From assembly GCA_902762305.1 (NCBI GenBank), contig CACWNW010000008.1, forward strand, positions 62,001 through 126,000: a DNA stretch of 64,000 bases, read 5' to 3'. How positions within the stretch are numbered: position 1 is the stretch's first letter; each line of letters starts with the position of its first letter. The notes under the pieces are model-generated. The model did not search any database. It saw nothing but the letters and a program-made list of their open reading frames with translations, and was not told where the DNA came from. A program made the position numbers and the translations under genes. Origin of the DNA: Fibrobacter succinogenes. GTDB taxonomy: Bacteria > Fibrobacterota > Fibrobacteria > Fibrobacterales > Fibrobacteraceae. Positions 52,412 to 61,433 of the stretch are shown here, in pieces.

Positions 52412-55132
52412 ATGGAAAAGATACCTGCATTTGTTGCGATTGATTTGGAAACAACCGGCCTTGAGTTTGACAAGGACGAAATCATCGAGGTCGCCCTCGT
52501 CCGTTTCGAGAACGGTGTTCCGACAGAAAACGTAGATTTCCTTGTCAAGCCCTCGGAAGCGGTTTTGCGCCCGTTTATCGAGAGCCTTACGGGCATAACC
52601 AATGCAGATATTGCCGATGCTCCTGATTTTGCAAGCATTGCCGGTAAGATATGCTCCTTCGTGGGCGAACTTCCGCTTGTTGCACACAACGCGATTTTTG
52701 ATTCCAGGTTCTTGAAGCAGACCATGGAAAAGGTGGGCATCCCCTTCGGTAACCACCCGGTATGGGATTCCCTTACTTTGTCCAGGATTGCCTACCAGGA
52801 TGTTCCCAACCATCGCCTCGACACGCTGGTGCAGGCGCTGGGCATCGAACGGAGCCGGGCCCACCGTGCCCTCCCGGATGCGGAAGCCTGCGGCAAGTTG
52901 TTCGTGATGGCCTATGCCAAGATTCACGAAATGGACCCGTGGCTCCTTGGCGCGCTTTCGCGCGTCGCCGAGAAATCCGATTGGGAAGGTCTGTTCGGAA
53001 AGTCTTCCGGCGACCCGCTGCCCGAACCGCATTTCGCGCTTGCCGAGGGCAACAGGCCCGCAGCGGCGCTCCCGCACAAGAGGGCTCCTCGCGTCGACGA
53101 GTTCCTCAAGGAGGGCGGGTTGCTTTCGAAGGTCGTAGAAAATTTCGCGCCCCGCGCAGGCCAGCAGGAATACGCCTCGTGCGTGGAACGCAATATCCAC
53201 AAGGGCGGCCTTTGTGTAATCGAGGCCCCGACGGGTTCGGGCAAGTCGCTTGCCTACCTGGTGGCAGCCGCGAACAAGGCCGTGAGCGGGGAACGAGTCG
53301 TTATCAGTACGGCGACCCACGCGCTGCAGGACCAGCTCTGGAGCCACGACATCCCGCAGATCATGCCGCTCTACGACGGCGCTCTCAAACCCGCGCTTCT
53401 GAAGGGCCGCGACAACTACCTGTGCGTCCGCAAGCTGGTGGAAACCCTCGATGCTCCGCAGGCGCTTCTCGCTCCCGAGGAACGCGACTCCTTCATGGCG
53501 CTCCTTCCCTGGGCGCTCTCGACGGAGAAGGGCGATATCGGGGAATGCTCCTCGTTCAGCAGCGCCCGCAATCGCGTGCTCTGGTCCAAGCTTTCGAGCA
53601 ACGCGTCTTCTTGCCAGGGCGAAAAGTGCAAGTTCTTTGCGAGGTGCCCCGCACTCTCGGCCAAGCGTGCCGCGATGGAATCGAACCTGCTCCTCGTGAA
53701 CCACGCTTTGTTCCTCGCTGATCTCTCGCTCGATTTCGCTCTCCTCCCGACGTACGAGCATGTCATTTTCGACGAGGCCCACAGGCTCCCTGCCGCAAGC
53801 AACCGCGGGTTCGGCCGTACGATTTCTTTCTTCGGGTTCCGCAACGTGGCGAAGACGCTTCTGCCCTCGAAGGAGGGGGATGGCGGACTCATCGCCGAAC
53901 TTACCGGCCGCATTCCGGTCGAAAACGAAGCCGCACGTAATGAGTCCGTGCAGCTTTCCCTGGATATTGCCGAGACCGAGAAGGCTCTGCACCGCTTCTT
54001 CATGAAGATAGGTAAGAAGCTCTCGAAGCAGAAGGTCGGCAAGGACGGGTTCATGTACGAGAAGGGCATCATGGCGCAGTACGATGCCGACCCGAAGCCG
54101 GTCCTCGACCAGTTCGAAATTGCCAAGAGCCGCGCAGCCTCCCTCGTGGGGATGCTTTCGGGTTCCGTGGGCATGGACGGCATCTTGAAAGATATCGAAG
54201 GCCGCATGGAAGAACTGAACCGCTTTATCGTCGACTTCGATTTCCTCGTGAAGGCGGGCCGCCCGGGCTGGGTCTTCTATCTCGAGGAACCGTTCAATCC
54301 GCATACGCTCAAGATGCATGCCTATCCGCTGCGCTCCGGCGATATCTGGCGTACGAAATTCTACCCGTGGGTGAAGTCCGCGACCTTCACGTCGGCGACG
54401 CTCGCCGTGCAGGGCGACCTCACGTACTACGTGGAACGCATGGGCATGTCCGGAACCGAGGGCAAGCGCCCGTTCCTCAAGGTGTTCAACGAATCCTCCA
54501 GCCGCGATTCCCGCCGCTCGGTCGCCGTTTCGCGCTACCTGCCGAAACCTTCGACTCCCGAATTCACCGACGCGCTGGTCGACACGCTCGTGCAGGTGCT
54601 TCCCGATGTCGAGGAAAACACGATGGTGCTCTTCACGAGCATCTCGGCGATGGTGAAGGCGCAGGCGGCTCTCGCTCCCGCATTTGCCGCGAAGGGCAAG
54701 CTCCTGTTGTGCCAGCATGTGGACGGCGCGCTCGACGGGCTCATTGCGATGTTCCGCAAGTCCCGCGGCACGTGCCTTCTCGGGTGCCAGAGCCTGTGGG
54801 AAGGTGTCGACTTTCCGGGCGATGCGCTCAAGCTGCTCGTGGTGACGAAGCTTCCTTTCCCGAACCCGTCCGACCCGCTGGTGGCCGGGATTTCCAACGA
54901 TATGAAGTCTCGCTCGGAGAACGTGTTCAAGAACTATTACATACCCGAGGCGTATATGGAAATGCGCCAGGGACTTGGAAGGCTTCTGCGTTCCGATACG
55001 GATAGCGGCAAGGTGCTCATTCTCGACAATCGCGTGGTGAACGAGGCCTACGGCAAGACATTCGCCCGCATTTGGAACATGAAGCATGTCGTTGCCAATT
55101 CTGTCGACGATTTGAAGAACTTCGTTTCTTGA
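52412..55132 (+). CDS. dinG: DinG-type exonuclease-helicase
   Basis: 906 residues. An N-terminal DEDD exonuclease domain (about 1-165; D11 and E13 in AIDLETTGL, later HNAIFDSRF and HRALPDAEA) is fused to an XPD-like superfamily 2 helicase. Walker A is APTGSGKS (K278), and Walker B is DEAH (454-457). Cysteines in NYLCVRK, ECSS, SCQGEKC and FARCP are placed for a 4Fe-4S cluster between motifs. Motifs V and VI are GCQSLWEGVDFPGD and QGLGRLLRSDTDSG. Exonuclease-bearing DinG is typical of Bacillota and others. It acts in repair by unwinding 5' overhangs or R-loops. Confidence 0.94.
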   Translation: MEKIPAFVAIDLETTGLEFDKDEIIEVALVRFENGVPTENVDFLVKPSEAVLRPFIESLTGITNADIADAPDFASIAGKICSFVGELPLVAHNAIFDSRFLKQTMEKVGIPFGNHPVWDSLTLSRIAYQDVPNHRLDTLVQALGIERSRAHRALPDAEACGKLFVMAYAKIHEMDPWLLGALSRVAEKSDWEGLFGKSSGDPLPEPHFALAEGNRPAAALPHKRAPRVDEFLKEGGLLSKVVENFAPRAGQQEYASCVERNIHKGGLCVIEAPTGSGKSLAYLVAAANKAVSGERVVISTATHALQDQLWSHDIPQIMPLYDGALKPALLKGRDNYLCVRKLVETLDAPQALLAPEERDSFMALLPWALSTEKGDIGECSSFSSARNRVLWSKLSSNASSCQGEKCKFFARCPALSAKRAAMESNLLLVNHALFLADLSLDFALLPTYEHVIFDEAHRLPAASNRGFGRTISFFGFRNVAKTLLPSKEGDGGLIAELTGRIPVENEAARNESVQLSLDIAETEKALHRFFMKIGKKLSKQKVGKDGFMYEKGIMAQYDADPKPVLDQFEIAKSRAASLVGMLSGSVGMDGILKDIEGRMEELNRFIVDFDFLVKAGRPGWVFYLEEPFNPHTLKMHAYPLRSGDIWRTKFYPWVKSATFTSATLAVQGDLTYYVERMGMSGTEGKRPFLKVFNESSSRDSRRSVAVSRYLPKPSTPEFTDALVDTLVQVLPDVEENTMVLFTSISAMVKAQAALAPAFAAKGKLLLCQHVDGALDGLIAMFRKSRGTCLLGCQSLWEGVDFPGDALKLLVVTKLPFPNPSDPLVAGISNDMKSRSENVFKNYYIPEAYMEMRQGLGRLLRSDTDSGKVLILDNRVVNEAYGKTFARIWNMKHVVANSVDDLKNFVS

Positions 55133-55157
55133 CACCTCTTGCCATATTTTCTAAATT
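55129..55157 (+). promoter_or_regulatory. Candidate promoter downstream of dinG
   Basis: TTGACA (55129-55134), a 17-bp spacer and TAAATT (55152-55157, continuing TG). A near-consensus sigma70-type promoter. It overlaps the dinG stop and would start transcription about 17 bp before the ATG at 55179. Confidence 0.65.
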
Positions 55158-55178
55158 TGCCCATCCTATTGTAGGTGG

Positions 55179-57062
55179 ATGATGTTAGATTTGTACAGTT
55201 TCTTTGACGGCATGTCGAAGCCTTTGCTTCGTGATGTCCATGCGAAGGCCTATGGCAAGAAGGGCCTGCTTAACAACGCTCTAATTCAGTCCGAAGTGAT
55301 GTCCTTTTTTTCGGACAAGGCTCGCGCTGCATCCCTTTTTGAAAAGATGGAACCGTGGCAGCGCCGCTGCATGAACCTCGTGTACCATAGCGGGTCCCGC
55401 GGCCTCACGTACAACGAGCTGCGCCTTACCGTACCCGTGAGCAAGAACAAGGAACTCCGCACGTTCCTGCTCGAGATGTGCCGTGAATACCTGCTGTGGC
55501 GTTCGCAGGTCTCCGGGACTTCCGTGTACCTCGGGTTTGCCGATTTTGCCCGCTGTTTCGAAATCGAGCCGCTGGAGACCGTGGATGCTTCCAAGTCGTT
55601 TACGGAATACGGCTGCCTTCTGGACTGGCACGTGTGCCTCGTGCTTTCGCTTGCCAAGCGCGGCGAAATGCGCATCAACACGAACGGGACGCTGCACCGC
55701 CGCAGTTACCAGATTTGTACTTCGGCCTTCGTGACGGCGTCGAAGATTTCTGCCAAGGCGGCCGAGAACGAGCTCTCGCTGATTTTCAACTTCCTCACGC
55801 AGAAGGGCTGGCTCGAACAGGAAAACTCGCTCCTCTACCCGTCGGAAAAGGCCTACGAGTTCTTGAAGACGAGCGCTTTCCGCCTGCACCAGTATGTGCT
55901 GACGTGGTGGATCGAGGAACGCTTCCGCAACGACAGCGCGCACTGCAGGCAGATGCTCAAGTGCATTGCGGACGCCCGTAGCGTTTCCGATGCGGCCTAC
56001 ATGTTCTGGGTGATGGACCCGTCGTACCGCATTCTGGAATCGAACCGGCATCTCGCGTGGGAATACCTCCCGCGCCCGCTCCGCGAACTCTGGCTCCTGG
56101 GGCTCGTGAAGTTCCAGTTCCTGGCGGGCAAGGTCTCGGCTGTGGTGCTGAGCGATGCCGGCCGCGAATGGACGACGACTTCCGTGTTCCCGCAGTACGA
56201 GGGTCAGGTGTCCATGCTGCCGAATTTCGACCTCGTGGTGTCGGCTACCACCTCCCCGCAGTTGCTGTTCACTGTCGCATGCCTTGCGCGCGTCAAGAAC
56301 GACGAGACGTTCCTCTGCTTCAACTTCGAGAAGGAAACCTACCTCGCCGGTCTCAAGAGCGGCATCCCCGAATCCGAGATGGAGCAGGTCTTCGGCTGGA
56401 TCAAGCCTCCCGAGAACGTGCTCTCGACCTTCCGCGAATGGAACTCCTCGTTCTACGGTGCGAAGGTGCGTACTGTTCGTTTGTTGAAAATTGACGACCT
56501 GAAGATCCTTACGGAACTTTCCCGCTTTGCGCAGTTTACGGACTGCACCGAGGAATATATCCCCGGTTACGGCTTCGTTCTCGTGCCCGAGAAGGAGCAT
56601 GCGGCGTTCGAGATTCTCGAAAGCTTCGGATACAGCCCGTTCGTGGACCGTTCCGCGAAGATTCGCGACAAGGCCCCGACCGACGAATGGCGCAAGGATT
56701 TCTGCATAGCCTGGCCCGAGAGCAGCTCTCCGGACTACGAGCTCAAAAACGAGGTGGACGAGGCGACGCTCCAGTCGGCGCTCAAGTCCACGAAGTACAG
56801 CGACGTGTACCAGAAGCTCGATACCTCCGACCTCGTGTACGTGCTGCGCTATGCGAAGACGACGGGCGTGTACCTGGCCGCGAAGGTCAAGGACCCGGCG
56901 AAGCGTGCCGAGAAGGAACGCGAAATCGTGTTCTCCGTGCATGCACTTCACCTTGCAAGGGCCCCGCTCAACGTGGATGTGCAGGAACGCGGCTTCGAGG
57001 GAGTTTCGCCTCTCCAGCTTTCGTTTATTCAAGAAATCAAGGTGCTCCGCAAAGAAGCGTAG
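55179..57062 (+). CDS. Protein with XPB N-terminal-like (Helicase_C_3) region
   Basis: 627 residues. Two ATGs in tandem at the start. Winged-helix-like segments in the first half (GLTYNELRLTVPVSKNKELRTFLLEM and ENELSLIFNFLTQKGWLEQENSLLYPSEKAYEFL) are followed by QVSMLPNFDLVVSATTSPQLLFTVACLARV, the type of strand-helix region found in the N-terminal domain of bacterial XPB/Ssl2-like helicases (called Helicase_C_3). No helicase motor motifs are present. Placed directly after dinG but with its own promoter. A nucleic-acid role is an inference from fold-level resemblance. Confidence 0.5.
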   Translation: MMLDLYSFFDGMSKPLLRDVHAKAYGKKGLLNNALIQSEVMSFFSDKARAASLFEKMEPWQRRCMNLVYHSGSRGLTYNELRLTVPVSKNKELRTFLLEMCREYLLWRSQVSGTSVYLGFADFARCFEIEPLETVDASKSFTEYGCLLDWHVCLVLSLAKRGEMRINTNGTLHRRSYQICTSAFVTASKISAKAAENELSLIFNFLTQKGWLEQENSLLYPSEKAYEFLKTSAFRLHQYVLTWWIEERFRNDSAHCRQMLKCIADARSVSDAAYMFWVMDPSYRILESNRHLAWEYLPRPLRELWLLGLVKFQFLAGKVSAVVLSDAGREWTTTSVFPQYEGQVSMLPNFDLVVSATTSPQLLFTVACLARVKNDETFLCFNFEKETYLAGLKSGIPESEMEQVFGWIKPPENVLSTFREWNSSFYGAKVRTVRLLKIDDLKILTELSRFAQFTDCTEEYIPGYGFVLVPEKEHAAFEILESFGYSPFVDRSAKIRDKAPTDEWRKDFCIAWPESSSPDYELKNEVDEATLQSALKSTKYSDVYQKLDTSDLVYVLRYAKTTGVYLAAKVKDPAKRAEKEREIVFSVHALHLARAPLNVDVQERGFEGVSPLQLSFIQEIKVLRKEA

Positions 57063-57065
57063 ATT

Positions 57066-57587
57066 TTAAGGCAGGGTCTGCGCGTAGCCTGCGATGTCCC
57101 TCATTTCGTCGAGCTTGAGTTCGTCGTAGTAGGCTTCCATGTTGCGGGCGTCATCCCCGAAGTTCATCTGGTACCAGAACGTGGGCATGTCGTTGCGGGC
57201 GCGGTCCCCGATGTAGGCGCCGTTGCCCGCGGGCTCGAAGTCGATGCGTCTGCCGTCTTCGCCGTGGCAGGGCCTGCAGTTCTGGTAAAATAGCTTCGCG
57301 CCCCGCTTGAGCTTTGCTCCCTTGATTTTGCCGTTCTTGTCGAGGAGTTTGTACACAAGGTAGGCCATGCGGGCGTCTTCGCGGGTGAGCGTGTCTCCTG
57401 GTGACCCCGGCTCCGGCGCGTTTACCGCTTGCGCGGTATCTTTAGCAGTGTCTTTTACCGGCGCATCTGTTGCCGCCTGCGTGTTTGCAACGTTTCCGGC
57501 TGGCGGCGGGTCGGCGGCAATCCCTATGGCCGCCCCGTAGAGGGCGCCTGCGATGGCTATGGCGAGGGTGCTTTTCCGCATTTGCAT
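57066..57587 (-). CDS. Mono-haem c-type cytochrome
   Basis: 173 residues from the ATG at 57587, chosen because it begins the signal peptide (MQMRKSTLAIAIAGALYGAAIGIA); the frame opens at 57620. An Ala/Thr/Asp-rich linker is followed by a cytochrome c domain: GAKLFYQNCRPCHGEDG with the CxxCH haem site, a Met in NDMPTFWYQM as possible axial ligand, and a closing helix MRDIAGYAQTLP. Exported to the periplasm, where haem attachment needs a maturation system. Its stop is 4 bp from that of the convergent XPB-like gene; a CE2 esterase gene diverges from its other side. Confidence 0.85.
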   Translation of the reverse strand: MQMRKSTLAIAIAGALYGAAIGIAADPPPAGNVANTQAATDAPVKDTAKDTAQAVNAPEPGSPGDTLTREDARMAYLVYKLLDKNGKIKGAKLKRGAKLFYQNCRPCHGEDGRRIDFEPAGNGAYIGDRARNDMPTFWYQMNFGDDARNMEAYYDELKLDEMRDIAGYAQTLP

Positions 57588-57645
57588 GCCGAGAATATAA
57601 AAAAGTGCTGGTCTTCGCATACGGAACTTTCTACTTTGTCCTCGT

Positions 57646-58740
57646 ATGAACCCGAATCAATTCTTGTCCGCGGCGCTCGTGCTTGCCGCATGTGTGTACG
57701 GAGGTGCTACGATGCCCGATTCCCTCGACGATCCCCTGCTCCTTAACGGCCGCTGGGCTAAGGTGGATTCTTGCCTGTGTGCAAGCGCCCCCGCGGTTTC
57801 CGTGAGCTTCAGGGCGACCGCGAAGGAGGTCTCGTTCGACATCGAGGGCGAGGCGCGATTCAGGCTCGATACCGACGGCAAGCCCGGCGAGTACTTCACC
57901 ATTTTGGGCCATGCGGTGCAGAAGGTCGCCCTCGCGAAGGACGGCCGGGAGCATCTCTACCGCCTGGTCAAGGTCAGCGAGTCGAACCCGGGCAAGATAT
58001 GCCTCCGCGGGATTACGCTCGGGAAGGGCGGTTCCTTTGGCAAGCGTCCCGAACCTTCCAGGCGCCGCATCGAATTTATAGGCGATTCCTTCACTGTCGG
58101 GTACGGCGTCGAGGCGAACGGCCCGGAAGACGGCACTCCGTTCGAGAAGACGAACACCGCGAAGGCCTATTCCTTCTTGCTGGCCGACGGCTTCAAGGCC
58201 GACTACCAGATAAATGCCGTGAGCGGCCGCGGGCTCGTGCGCAATTACGCGAACATCGTCCCGGAATGGACGCTTGCTAGTTTGTATGAATATACGGTGC
58301 CGGGAAGCATCGAACAGGAATCGAATGGAGCCGCGGAAGGGGTTAAGACCGCCGGCCTCCGTTGGGATTTCGCGCAGTTCCACCCCCAGGTGGTTGTCGT
58401 TTTCGTGGGGATAAACGACTTCCAGGGCGAGCCCCCGTATGCGGACGCCGCGCAGTTCAAGGCCGCCTACGCAAAACTCCTGGATAGGCTGCGCTCGCTC
58501 CATCCGGGCGTGAAGTTCCTGCTCGTGTCCACCAAGACATGGCCGAACGACGCGCTGACCCCTGTGGTGGAAGAAATTTATAAGGAGCAGGTTGCTGCCG
58601 GCCACGCGGACTTAGTGTATAAACTTGTTTACACGGAGAACACCGCGCTGCACGGACACCCGAGCGAAGTGTCCCAAAAGATGCTTGCGAATGATTTGAG
58701 GCCCATTGTAGCCCGTCTTGGGGGGTGGCTCTCTCGCTAG
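57646..58740 (+). CDS. Carbohydrate esterase family 2 acetylesterase
   Basis: 364 residues. The signal peptide has a Cys (VLAAC) that could be a lipobox. An N-terminal jelly-roll (about 30-140; SVSFRATAKEVSFDIEGEARF, YFTILGHAVQKV, HLYRLVKVSES) precedes an SGNH hydrolase domain: GDSFTVGYGVE with the catalytic Ser, a VVVFVGINDFQGEP block and HGHPS with the catalytic His near the end. This two-domain order is typical of CE2 enzymes, which deacetylate xylan or glucomannan oligosaccharides. It complements the CE6 and CE1 esterases at 10.6 and 15.4 kb though not linked to them. Confidence 0.85.
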   Translation: MNPNQFLSAALVLAACVYGGATMPDSLDDPLLLNGRWAKVDSCLCASAPAVSVSFRATAKEVSFDIEGEARFRLDTDGKPGEYFTILGHAVQKVALAKDGREHLYRLVKVSESNPGKICLRGITLGKGGSFGKRPEPSRRRIEFIGDSFTVGYGVEANGPEDGTPFEKTNTAKAYSFLLADGFKADYQINAVSGRGLVRNYANIVPEWTLASLYEYTVPGSIEQESNGAAEGVKTAGLRWDFAQFHPQVVVVFVGINDFQGEPPYADAAQFKAAYAKLLDRLRSLHPGVKFLLVSTKTWPNDALTPVVEEIYKEQVAAGHADLVYKLVYTENTALHGHPSEVSQKMLANDLRPIVARLGGWLSR

Positions 58741-58794
58741 AATCGCTGTAAAAAGTTATTTTTTATTTGGGTGCTTAGGAAGGAAAAGATTTTT

Positions 58795-60123
58795 ATGTCG
58801 AGGATTATGGAAAAAATATACGCTCTCTTCAGGATGAATATCCTGATTTTCGTGCTATTGGCTGCTACAGTCATAGCCCTTTTCGCGTACCAGAACGGGC
58901 TTGATGAAATTGTCTTCCTGAACCTCTCCGACTATCCCTATGTCATTCCCGAAACGGACAGCGCGGACGGGGGTTCTTCTGCGGTCGCTATCACGCGTAC
59001 CGATTCTTCCATCATTGTCGACTACGAACTGAAGGAAGGTTACGCATACCCGTATGCCGGTGTCAAGATTCTGTTGGGTGACGGTAAGACAAAGGGCCTC
59101 AATTTCTCCAAGTACGACAGCATTTTCGTGTGGGTGAAGCCCCGCGGTGAAGGTACGGTGCGTATCTACTTCCGCGGCTACGACCCTGCGTTCTACCGCG
59201 ACGGCGACGAAGGTTCCCTCAAGTTCAACGAAGTCGAATTCTTCCCGCTCGAAGAGACTTATCCTGCGGTGTTTGTCCCCCAGGAATTCCGTGTGGCGTC
59301 CTGGTGGGTCGCCCAGAACGAAATCAGCGTGCACAAGGCCCGCGTTGACCTTTCGAATATTCCGCTCATTGAAATCCAAACGGGCACGAATGCTCCGCTT
59401 GGGTACGGCACCCTCGAAATCCGCGGGTTCTGCTTCAAGGGCAAGAAGATTGCGAAGCTCGACCTCGTGACCATCCTGGTCGCGCTCTGGTTCGTTACGT
59501 TCCTCATTATTCTCGTCATCCGCTTCTTCGACTACAACCGCGAGCGTGCCGCCAACCGCAAGAAGCAGGAAGAACTGGAGAAGTACCTCGAGGCTCTCGA
59601 AATCGAGAAGACCGAATACGAGAAGTCCAGCCGTACCGACCCGCTTACGGGTTGCCTCAACCGTGCTGGCTTCGGTAGCGTGCTCCTGCGCGAACAGGAA
59701 AACCTGACCAAGAATGGCAGTCCGGTCTCGTTCGTGCTCCTCGACATCGACCATTTCAAGGAAGTGAACGACACCTACGGCCACAGTGTGGGCGACGAGG
59801 TGCTCATCAACCTCACGAAGCTCATCCAGGGCAAGATCCGCAACAGCGACAGCCTGGTGCGCTGGGGGGGCGAGGAATTCGTCATCCTCTGTGGCGAGAC
59901 TCCCATCCAGAACGCGCAGTTCCTGGCCGAGAAGCTCCGTGTCGCCATCGAGAAGACGCAGCTCATACCGCAGCAGAAGATTACCTGCTCGTTCGGTATT
60001 TCCGAGATGGTGCAGGGCGAAGACCCGAAGCGCCTGTTCGAACGCGCCGACAAGGCCTTGTATGCCTCCAAGGAAGGCGGTCGCAACCGCGTGACGAGTG
60101 CGACCTACAGGCGTCAGCGTTAA
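58795..60123 (+). CDS. Membrane diguanylate cyclase (GGDEF)
   Basis: 442 residues from the ATG at 58795, preceded by AAGGAAAAG; a GTG at 58771 extends it by eight codons. Membrane segment about 14-34, a periplasmic beta-rich sensor region (about 35-220) resembling a carbohydrate-binding-like sandwich, a second membrane segment (about 224-244), a coiled-coil linker (RAANRKKQEELEKYLEALEIEKTEYEK) and a GGDEF domain: DPLTGCLNRAGF, LLDIDHFKEVNDTYGHSVGD, and RWGGEEF as the active site, with an RxxD inhibitory site (RNSD) five residues before it. It should make cyclic di-GMP in response to an external cue. Confidence 0.93.
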   Translation: MSRIMEKIYALFRMNILIFVLLAATVIALFAYQNGLDEIVFLNLSDYPYVIPETDSADGGSSAVAITRTDSSIIVDYELKEGYAYPYAGVKILLGDGKTKGLNFSKYDSIFVWVKPRGEGTVRIYFRGYDPAFYRDGDEGSLKFNEVEFFPLEETYPAVFVPQEFRVASWWVAQNEISVHKARVDLSNIPLIEIQTGTNAPLGYGTLEIRGFCFKGKKIAKLDLVTILVALWFVTFLIILVIRFFDYNRERAANRKKQEELEKYLEALEIEKTEYEKSSRTDPLTGCLNRAGFGSVLLREQENLTKNGSPVSFVLLDIDHFKEVNDTYGHSVGDEVLINLTKLIQGKIRNSDSLVRWGGEEFVILCGETPIQNAQFLAEKLRVAIEKTQLIPQQKITCSFGISEMVQGEDPKRLFERADKALYASKEGGRNRVTSATYRRQR

Positions 60124-60126
60124 GCC

Positions 60127-60495
60127 ATGAAGCGCCTAGCCGTATTACTGTTCCCTGCCGCGCTCCTTCTCGTGTCTTGTGCGAACAAGGAGCCGGAGGT
60201 GGAATTCAAACCGATCCAGCTGAACTGGTCCGCCCGGTCCGAAGCGGCGGAGTCGCATCCGGACAAGGATCGTTGCGTGATTTCAATCACCTCTTCTCTC
60301 ATGCAGGACAAACGAATACTCGCCTCCAAGATGGAGTTGCTCGACTACCTCGTGTTGTACGACGTGAACGGCGAAAGCCTTGAATTTGAAGGGATTTGCG
60401 GCAATACGGCGTTCAAGGATGCCATCGAATGCCGCTGGAAGGCAGTCTGTGCCACTGAAAAAAATGTCGTTGTAAAATTTCACAACGGAGACTAG
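60127..60495 (+). CDS. Small lipoprotein of unknown function
   Basis: 122 residues. Lipoprotein signal with lipobox LLVSC (Cys18). The remainder is short with cysteines in DRCVIS, GICGN, ECRWKAVC and is not recognised. It begins 3 bp after the diguanylate cyclase stop, so the two are likely cotranscribed, and it may serve the sensor. Confidence 0.7.
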   Translation: MKRLAVLLFPAALLLVSCANKEPEVEFKPIQLNWSARSEAAESHPDKDRCVISITSSLMQDKRILASKMELLDYLVLYDVNGESLEFEGICGNTAFKDAIECRWKAVCATEKNVVVKFHNGD

Positions 60496-60596
60496 CTGAA
60501 ATAGGTTCTTTTTCGGGTTGCGGAGTTGTATTTTTAATCTGTTAGCCCACAAGACTTTGCGGGTGTTCCTACGGGTAAAAACACAAGGATTTTTCT

Positions 60597-61433
60597 GTGA
60601 AGCCGATCTTTGAATATACAGACTACCGCGAGTGGATTAGAGACGCTTTTGACGACTTCAAACAGCGCAAGACTGTTATATCCTGGCGTTACATGGCCAT
60701 GAAGCTCGGTGCTGACCCTGGAAACCTTCTGCGTGTGTCGCAGGGCAAGATCCACTTGACGCTCTCGCTCGTGAAGCCCATGGCTGAATTCTTCGAGCTC
60801 GACGAGAAGGAAACGGCTTACTGGACGGAACTGGTGTGCTTTGGGCGCGCGAAGACTGACGCCGAGGCTTTGAACCACTACGAGAAGATGCAGGTGCTCA
60901 AAGGTATACCGCTCAAGCGCCTCGCGAAGAAGGAACTGGAGTTCTACCGCCACTGGTACTGCAACTCCATCCGCTCGATTATCGGCATTTGCAAGTTCAA
61001 GGACGACTACGAGGGCCTTGCAGAGAGCTGTACGCCCCCAATTTCGGTGGACGAGGCAAAAAGTGCCGTAAAACTTTTGTATGATTTAAACATGATCTCG
61101 AGGGATAGGGATGGATACTGGAAGGTGAACGACACCTTCGTGAGCACTGGTGGCAACTGGCGCTCCGAGGCTGTGCGCACATTCCAGAAGGAGACCATCC
61201 GCCTCGCGGGGGAATCGCTGGAACGCCACAATCCTCCGCAGAGAGATATAAGCACTGTGACGATGACGTTCAACATGGACGATATCGCGCTCATTCGCGA
61301 GAAAATCAAGGAATTCCGTAGCGAGCTTTTGAGAATGTCGCAGGAAGGTGACGGCGACGACACCGTGTTCCAGTTGAACGTTCAGTTGTTCCCAATTGGG
61401 TTTGCGAAGAAACTGCAGGAGAAGGAAAAATGA
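60597..61433 (+). CDS. TIGR02147-family (DUF4423-type) putative DNA-binding regulator
   Basis: 278 residues, starting with GTG at 60597 after AAGGAT. The N-terminal region (EYTDYREWIRDAFDDFKQRK, then VISWRYMAMKLGADPGNLLRVSQGKIHLTLSLV) resembles an Xre-like helix-turn-helix. The middle (KELEFYRHWYCNSIRSIIGI, then a winged-helix-like DEAKSAVKLLYDLNMISRDRDGYWKVND) and the end (DISTVTMTFNMDDIALIREKIKEFRSEL) match the family first defined in Fibrobacter and Bdellovibrio. Cytoplasmic. Its TGA overlaps the ATG of the following lipoprotein gene. Upstream is a GTATTTTTAATC element that could be its -10. Confidence 0.85.
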   Translation: MKPIFEYTDYREWIRDAFDDFKQRKTVISWRYMAMKLGADPGNLLRVSQGKIHLTLSLVKPMAEFFELDEKETAYWTELVCFGRAKTDAEALNHYEKMQVLKGIPLKRLAKKELEFYRHWYCNSIRSIIGICKFKDDYEGLAESCTPPISVDEAKSAVKLLYDLNMISRDRDGYWKVNDTFVSTGGNWRSEAVRTFQKETIRLAGESLERHNPPQRDISTVTMTFNMDDIALIREKIKEFRSELLRMSQEGDGDDTVFQLNVQLFPIGFAKKLQEKEK

